Under the pieces are notes generated by a model. That model did no database searches, was not told the DNA's origin, and saw only the letters and a list, made by a program, of their open reading frames with translations. Shown in pieces: positions 43,771 to 47,308 of a stretch of DNA of 47,308 nt. Each line of letters opens with the position of its first letter. Position 1 is the first letter of the stretch. Where the stretch lies: assembly GCA_013359215.1 (NCBI GenBank), contig JABWCH010000033.1, forward strand, positions 1 to 47,308, written 5' to 3'. A program made the translations under genes and the position numbers. The stretch comes from Candidatus Brocadiia bacterium (lineage in GTDB: Bacteria > Planctomycetota > Uabimicrobiia > Uabimicrobiales > JABWCH01).

Positions 43771-44760
43771 ATGCAGAGCAATCCTGAAAAAAAGAAGCAA
43801 TGGCTTTCTGTGGAAATTGTCCCAGGGGTTTATCAAAGGTTTTCTGTAGAAAAAGAAATGACAATCGGCAGGGAAGAAAGCAATGGCATTTTTCTCAATG
43901 CTCCGAGCGTTTCAGGAAAGCATGCTGCTGTTGGCATAGAAGGAAACCAGGCTTGGATACAAGACTTAGAATCTACCAATGGCACTTTCATAAACCAGGT
44001 GCAGATTAAAAGGCAATACCTTAAAGACCAAGATTGCATCAAGTTAGGCGAAGCAAGAATGGTTTTTGAAGAAGAAAATCCAGAAAGGAAAAATTCTTGG
44101 ATAAAGAAAACAGGGGATGTTTTTCTTGATAAGGCAGACAATTTTTTATCACAGCAAAAGCATGTTCTGATTAGATTTTTCCCTGCTGTACTAGCCTCAT
44201 CCTCTTCCCCAATCCAGATACTTTTTTCTTCTGTTCCTGCCAGGGATTTGCCTGATGCTATGGAAGTACGAGAATCTTGCGCCATTCTGGAAGAAAGCCA
44301 TGGAAATATCAGAATTATGCCTGTATGTCCTGGCTGTCTTGTGAATCCGCCTTTCCAGGATATACAGATAGGGGAAACACCAGCCAAAAGAGAATTTTGG
44401 ATCACGCCTTTAAGCCAGGAAGGAAAGGTAAATGCTTCCTTGCATTTTATACATAAAGAGAAAATTTTAAAAATAAGCAAAATACCGTTTTCTGTTTTAC
44501 CGCTATATCTGCACAGGATTTTTTTTGCTCTTGCCTTATTTCTTCCGATAGCGGGAATTCTATTGGATTTGCCAGCCATTTCCCTAAACCGCAACCTCCC
44601 CCAGTTGGTTTATTCTATGGTTTTTTTTATAAGAATGCTAGGTGGGCCTTCTGTATGTGGTTTTCTTGCAGGAACATTGTGTTTGGGAATGGGATTTGCT
44701 TCCTTCTGGCGTGGGAAAAAAAAAGGTTATTGCCTGCTCCAGGAAGAACTTTCTGTTTAG
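43771..44760 (+). CDS. FHA-domain membrane protein
   Basis: The FHA domain (about 15-100) binds phosphothreonine peptides: GRE, SGKHAAV and STNGTFIN are the conserved ligand loops. A middle soluble region of about 130 residues has a beta-rich look with a CPGC pair. Two hydrophobic segments (about 249-271 and 283-315) lie near the C terminus, with a basic end (RGKKKG), so the protein is probably anchored with the FHA part in the cytoplasm. The total is 329 residues. No Ser/Thr kinase is nearby. It follows the synthase after 170 bp containing repeat copy B. Confidence 0.85.
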   Translation: MQSNPEKKKQWLSVEIVPGVYQRFSVEKEMTIGREESNGIFLNAPSVSGKHAAVGIEGNQAWIQDLESTNGTFINQVQIKRQYLKDQDCIKLGEARMVFEEENPERKNSWIKKTGDVFLDKADNFLSQQKHVLIRFFPAVLASSSSPIQILFSSVPARDLPDAMEVRESCAILEESHGNIRIMPVCPGCLVNPPFQDIQIGETPAKREFWITPLSQEGKVNASLHFIHKEKILKISKIPFSVLPLYLHRIFFALALFLPIAGILLDLPAISLNRNLPQLVYSMVFFIRMLGGPSVCGFLAGTLCLGMGFASFWRGKKKGYCLLQEELSV

Positions 44761-44779
44761 GGCACGATGATCCGTGCCC
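44760..44779. terminator. hairpin between converging genes
   Basis: GGGCACG (44760-44766) and CGTGCCC (44773-44779) form a perfect 7-bp stem with a 6-nt loop. It sits in the 27-bp gap between two converging genes and could end both transcripts. No T run follows. Confidence 0.5.
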
Positions 44780-44787
44780 CTTGCTGT

Positions 44788-45210
44788 TTATTTGATGCTC
44801 TCTGCTGTTGTCTTGACTTCTTTTCTGAAATCATCCAATTCTTTTGGCAAAACTTTATTATCTTCAAAGATTTTATGGATTTGCTCTTGCAGCTTGACAA
44901 AAGCCCCTTGCCATTCTTTTGTCGGGGCTTCGCGGTAGGCATCGACCAGCACTTTAAAGGATGTAAAAACTTCTTCTGCGGTTGCCTGTCCCTCTGTGCC
45001 AGGATGATAATACTCTGGTGATGTCATAACATAGGAAAGCCTTTTAGCATAAAGCTCTAAAGCGTATGATGTTACAAGATCTTTTTTCCAATAGAAAAAA
45101 CCTGTTGACATAGCCAGGAGAAGCAATAAAACTAAGAATAAAAGCCACAAATAACCAAGAAAACCGCGTTTTTTCTTTTCTTTTTGTTCTTCGGAAGATT
45201 TTTTGCTCAT
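44788..45210 (-). CDS. small single-span membrane protein, unknown
   Basis: The protein has 140 residues: a highly charged start (Lys/Glu-rich, about 15 residues), one strong membrane helix (about 18-40) and a soluble, helical tail of about 100 residues with Lys/Glu-rich coiled-coil character. The tail is probably periplasmic. No family is recognised. AAAGGG precedes the ATG by 7 nt. It starts 18 bp from the divergent helicase gene and converges on the FHA gene, so it may be a local partner, but nothing proves that. Confidence 0.7.
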   Translation of the reverse strand: MSKKSSEEQKEKKKRGFLGYLWLLFLVLLLLLAMSTGFFYWKKDLVTSYALELYAKRLSYVMTSPEYYHPGTEGQATAEEVFTSFKVLVDAYREAPTKEWQGAFVKLQEQIHKIFEDNKVLPKELDDFRKEVKTTAESIK

Positions 45211-45228
45211 GAATTGCCCTTTTACAAA

Positions 45229-47184
45229 ATGGATAAAAAAATGAATCTCTTACAAGATTTAAATCGCCCTCAAAAACAAGCTGTTTGCCATCAGGATGGG
45301 CCTTTGCTAGTGCTGGCTGGACCAGGAAGTGGGAAAACAAGGGTTATTACCCAGCGCATTGCTTATCTTATTTCGCAGGGAGTTCCCTCGGATCGTATAC
45401 TGGCTTTAACCTTTACAAACAAAGCAGCTCAGGAAATGGCACATCGTGTTTCTTCTTTGACTTCAGGCTTTTGCCATACATGGGTATACACATTTCATGC
45501 CTTTTGTGCCAGGATTTTACGACAAGAAGGCGAAGTGCTAGGATATACATCGCAGTTTAGCATATTTGATACCGATGATCAAAAACGGGCTATAACAAAA
45601 ATTTTAGACAGCATGAGCCTGAAATCCACTATGACTGCAACCGATGTACTCCACAAAATAAGCTACTACAAAAATCACTGCATATACCCTGATCAAATTC
45701 CTTCTGAAAATGATTATACTATTAAAATTATCCAAAAAGCATATATTCTTTATCAAGAATTCCTTAAAAAAAACAATGCTATGGATTTTGATGATTTGCT
45801 CTTAAAGACACTGGAGCTATTTACCCATTATAAACAGGTTCTTCAGTACTATCAAGAGAAATTTCTATATATTTTAGTGGATGAATTTCAGGATACCAAT
45901 TTGCCCCAGTACATGATCGCCAGGCATCTTGCCTCTGAGCATCAAAATATATGCGCTACAGGCGACCCTGATCAGTCTATCTATTCCTGGCGTGGTGCTA
46001 ATATTAGAAATATTCTGAATTTTGAAAAGGATTTTCCTGATGCTGTTGTTGTGAGGCTAGAGCAAAACTATCGTAGCACGAAGTATATTCTGGAAGCAGC
46101 CTCCAGCGTGATTTCCTGCAATACCATGAGAAAAGAAAAAAAATTGTGGACAGAAAAACAAGAAGGAAGCCGACTTAAGCTTGTGCGAACGTTCGATGAC
46201 AATGAAGAAGCAGAATGGATTTGCAGGGATATAAAAAAGCGACTCCAATCGAATTTGTCTCTGAATGACATTGTTATCTTTTATCGCATGAATGCACAAA
46301 GCCGCGCCATAGAGACAGCCTTGAGAAACCACGCTATAAACTACCAAATTGTAGGGGGAACAGAATTCTATCAAAGGGCTGAAATTAAGGATATCCTGGC
46401 CTATCTCCGAATTTTGGTCAATGAACGCGATGAAGTTTCTTTGCTTCGTATTTTAAATGTCCCGCCTAGAGGGTTGGGCAAGACAGCTTTTGCTTTTTTA
46501 ATGCAAACCGCACAAGAACACAATCTTACCCTAATGCAGGTAATTCGAAATGACAGATTCCTAGAGGAACTTTCCAAAAAGGCCAAGGCATCCTTGTGGA
46601 ATTTTATGCGCATGATCGATGATTTCAAAAAGCAGATTTCTCTTCCCTTGTCTAAGCTAGTGGAAAGCATTATCATTCAATCAGGATATATGCAGTACAT
46701 ACAGCAAAAGGATGTGAAAAAAGATGAGGATAGGGCGGAAAACGTCCAGGAATTTCTTGCCTCTGTCCGCGAATATGAAAAGCAATTTACCAATCTTACT
46801 CTAAGCGAATATTTGCAGCGTATTTCTCTCATGACAGATGTGGATAAATGGGAAAAGGAGCAGCAAGAAAAGGTTACACTGATGACTTTGCATGCTGCAA
46901 AAGGGCTGGAATTCCCTTGTGTCTATATCATCGGTGTCTCAGAGGGACTCTTGCCTCATAACCGAAGCTATACCAATGAACAGATTGAAGAAGAGCGAAG
47001 GCTTTTCTTCGTTGGAATCACAAGAGCTAAAGAATTGCTTACTCTAAGCCATAGTAAAGTCAGCTACCGCCAGGGATCTTATGATTTCTATAACAAACCT
47101 TCCCGATTTTTCGACGAGATCCCTAAAGAAACCTGCGAATGGTCTTATCGATGCGATAGCAACGCTTCTTTTAAAAAATATTGA
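45229..47184 (+). CDS. UvrD/PcrA-type superfamily 1 DNA helicase
   Basis: ATP-driven 3'-5' DNA helicase of repair and replication-fork upkeep. The protein has 651 residues with all SF1A motifs in order: Walker A AGPGSGKTR near 25, TFTNKAAQEMA, Walker B LVDEFQDTN, GDPDQSIYSWRGA, LEQNYRST, TLHAAKGLEF and ERRLFFVGITRAK. The C-terminal tail after motif VI is short compared with UvrD/PcrA (usually 720-750 residues), so the polymerase/UvrB-contact tail is missing or reduced. The ATG at 45229 is chosen to avoid overlap with the divergent gene; ATG 45241 is equally possible. Confidence 0.94.
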   Translation: MDKKMNLLQDLNRPQKQAVCHQDGPLLVLAGPGSGKTRVITQRIAYLISQGVPSDRILALTFTNKAAQEMAHRVSSLTSGFCHTWVYTFHAFCARILRQEGEVLGYTSQFSIFDTDDQKRAITKILDSMSLKSTMTATDVLHKISYYKNHCIYPDQIPSENDYTIKIIQKAYILYQEFLKKNNAMDFDDLLLKTLELFTHYKQVLQYYQEKFLYILVDEFQDTNLPQYMIARHLASEHQNICATGDPDQSIYSWRGANIRNILNFEKDFPDAVVVRLEQNYRSTKYILEAASSVISCNTMRKEKKLWTEKQEGSRLKLVRTFDDNEEAEWICRDIKKRLQSNLSLNDIVIFYRMNAQSRAIETALRNHAINYQIVGGTEFYQRAEIKDILAYLRILVNERDEVSLLRILNVPPRGLGKTAFAFLMQTAQEHNLTLMQVIRNDRFLEELSKKAKASLWNFMRMIDDFKKQISLPLSKLVESIIIQSGYMQYIQQKDVKKDEDRAENVQEFLASVREYEKQFTNLTLSEYLQRISLMTDVDKWEKEQQEKVTLMTLHAAKGLEFPCVYIIGVSEGLLPHNRSYTNEQIEEERRLFFVGITRAKELLTLSHSKVSYRQGSYDFYNKPSRFFDEIPKETCEWSYRCDSNASFKKY

Positions 47185-47220
47185 TTTCATGTTGTTGAAT
47201 TTGGCATGTTAAGGAATCGG

Positions 47221-47308
47221 AATTAAATAATAGGAGTTACGCAAAGAGATTTTTATTTGGGGGAAAATTTTTGTAAAAATTTTCCCCCAAACCCCCTTTA
47301 AAAACTTT
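47221..47308 (-). repeat. hairpin repeat family, copy C (cut by window end)
   Basis: Reverse complement of 17955-18042 with only one or two visible changes, including the perfect 14-bp stem. It begins 37 bp after the helicase stop and runs to the end of the window, so its far boundary is unknown. Confidence 0.85.

Noticed and set aside
43833..44594. Antisense frame (253 codons) opposite the FHA gene
   Set aside because: The plus-strand frame has clear FHA motifs; the antisense product has none.

Overview
The window is AT-rich bacterial DNA from a Gram-negative organism. It encodes an RND pump with a TolC-type outer-membrane lipoprotein, a secreted PEP-CTERM protein and dTDP-sugar genes. The mix of an F-type ATP synthase operon, PEP-CTERM, an FHA protein, very large orphan proteins and a PUFA-synthase-like megasynthase would suit Planctomycetota or another PVC-type lineage. 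No rRNA or marker gene here settles this, so the assignment is only a suspicion. I see no tRNA, rRNA, CRISPR array, transposase or phage gene.

Layout. (1) 1-5975: a polyhydroxyalkanoate (PHA) operon. It holds a TetR-TetR-PhaE-like-PhaC fusion, an archaeal/SCP-x-type thiolase, and a DUF35(OB-fold)-SDR reductase fusion, ending in a strong terminator. A 53-bp inverted repeat flanks the block. (2) 5868-6511: a gene-free island of short repeats. (3) 6672-7913: a secreted alpha-amylase of plant type. (4) 8131-15501: a partial ATP synthase operon (small membrane protein, a, c, b, delta, alpha) without gamma, beta or epsilon, followed by a 1077-residue unknown protein. (5) 15801-17926: rfbB, rfbA and an rfbD cut short beside a hairpin repeat. 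(6) 18043-26439, minus strand: two unknown proteins (one secreted with a doubled domain), a transglutaminase-like protein, a NuoE-NuoF-ferredoxin fusion, formate-tetrahydrofolate ligase and a PEP-CTERM protein. (7) 26602-32578, minus strand: a tripartite RND efflux operon. (8) 32780-33595: an unknown protein divergent from (9) 33815-43600: acyl-CoA dehydrogenase, a 46-residue small protein and a 2638-residue iterative synthase (KS-AT-KS-ACP-ACP-psiKR-KR-DH). (10) 43771-47184: an FHA membrane protein, a small membrane protein and a UvrD/PcrA helicase.

How they work together. The PHA operon contains a full route from acetyl-CoA to polymer (thiolase, reductase, synthase), but with unusual joins: a doubled DNA-binding regulator is in frame with the synthase, and the acyl-CoA-binding DUF35 partner of the thiolase is in frame with the reductase. 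A consensus promoter and a 10-bp inverted repeat lie exactly where such a regulator could act on its own gene. The fatty-acid-like synthase with its dehydrogenase is a second carbon-chain system. Formate-THF ligase and the diaphorase-like fusion suggest one-carbon and NADH-linked redox metabolism, but no hydrogenase or formate dehydrogenase catalytic subunit is present.

At least four families of short, mostly hairpin-forming, non-coding repeats lie between genes, several of them directly against stop codons. One is a MITE-like 150-bp element with imperfect terminal inverted repeats.
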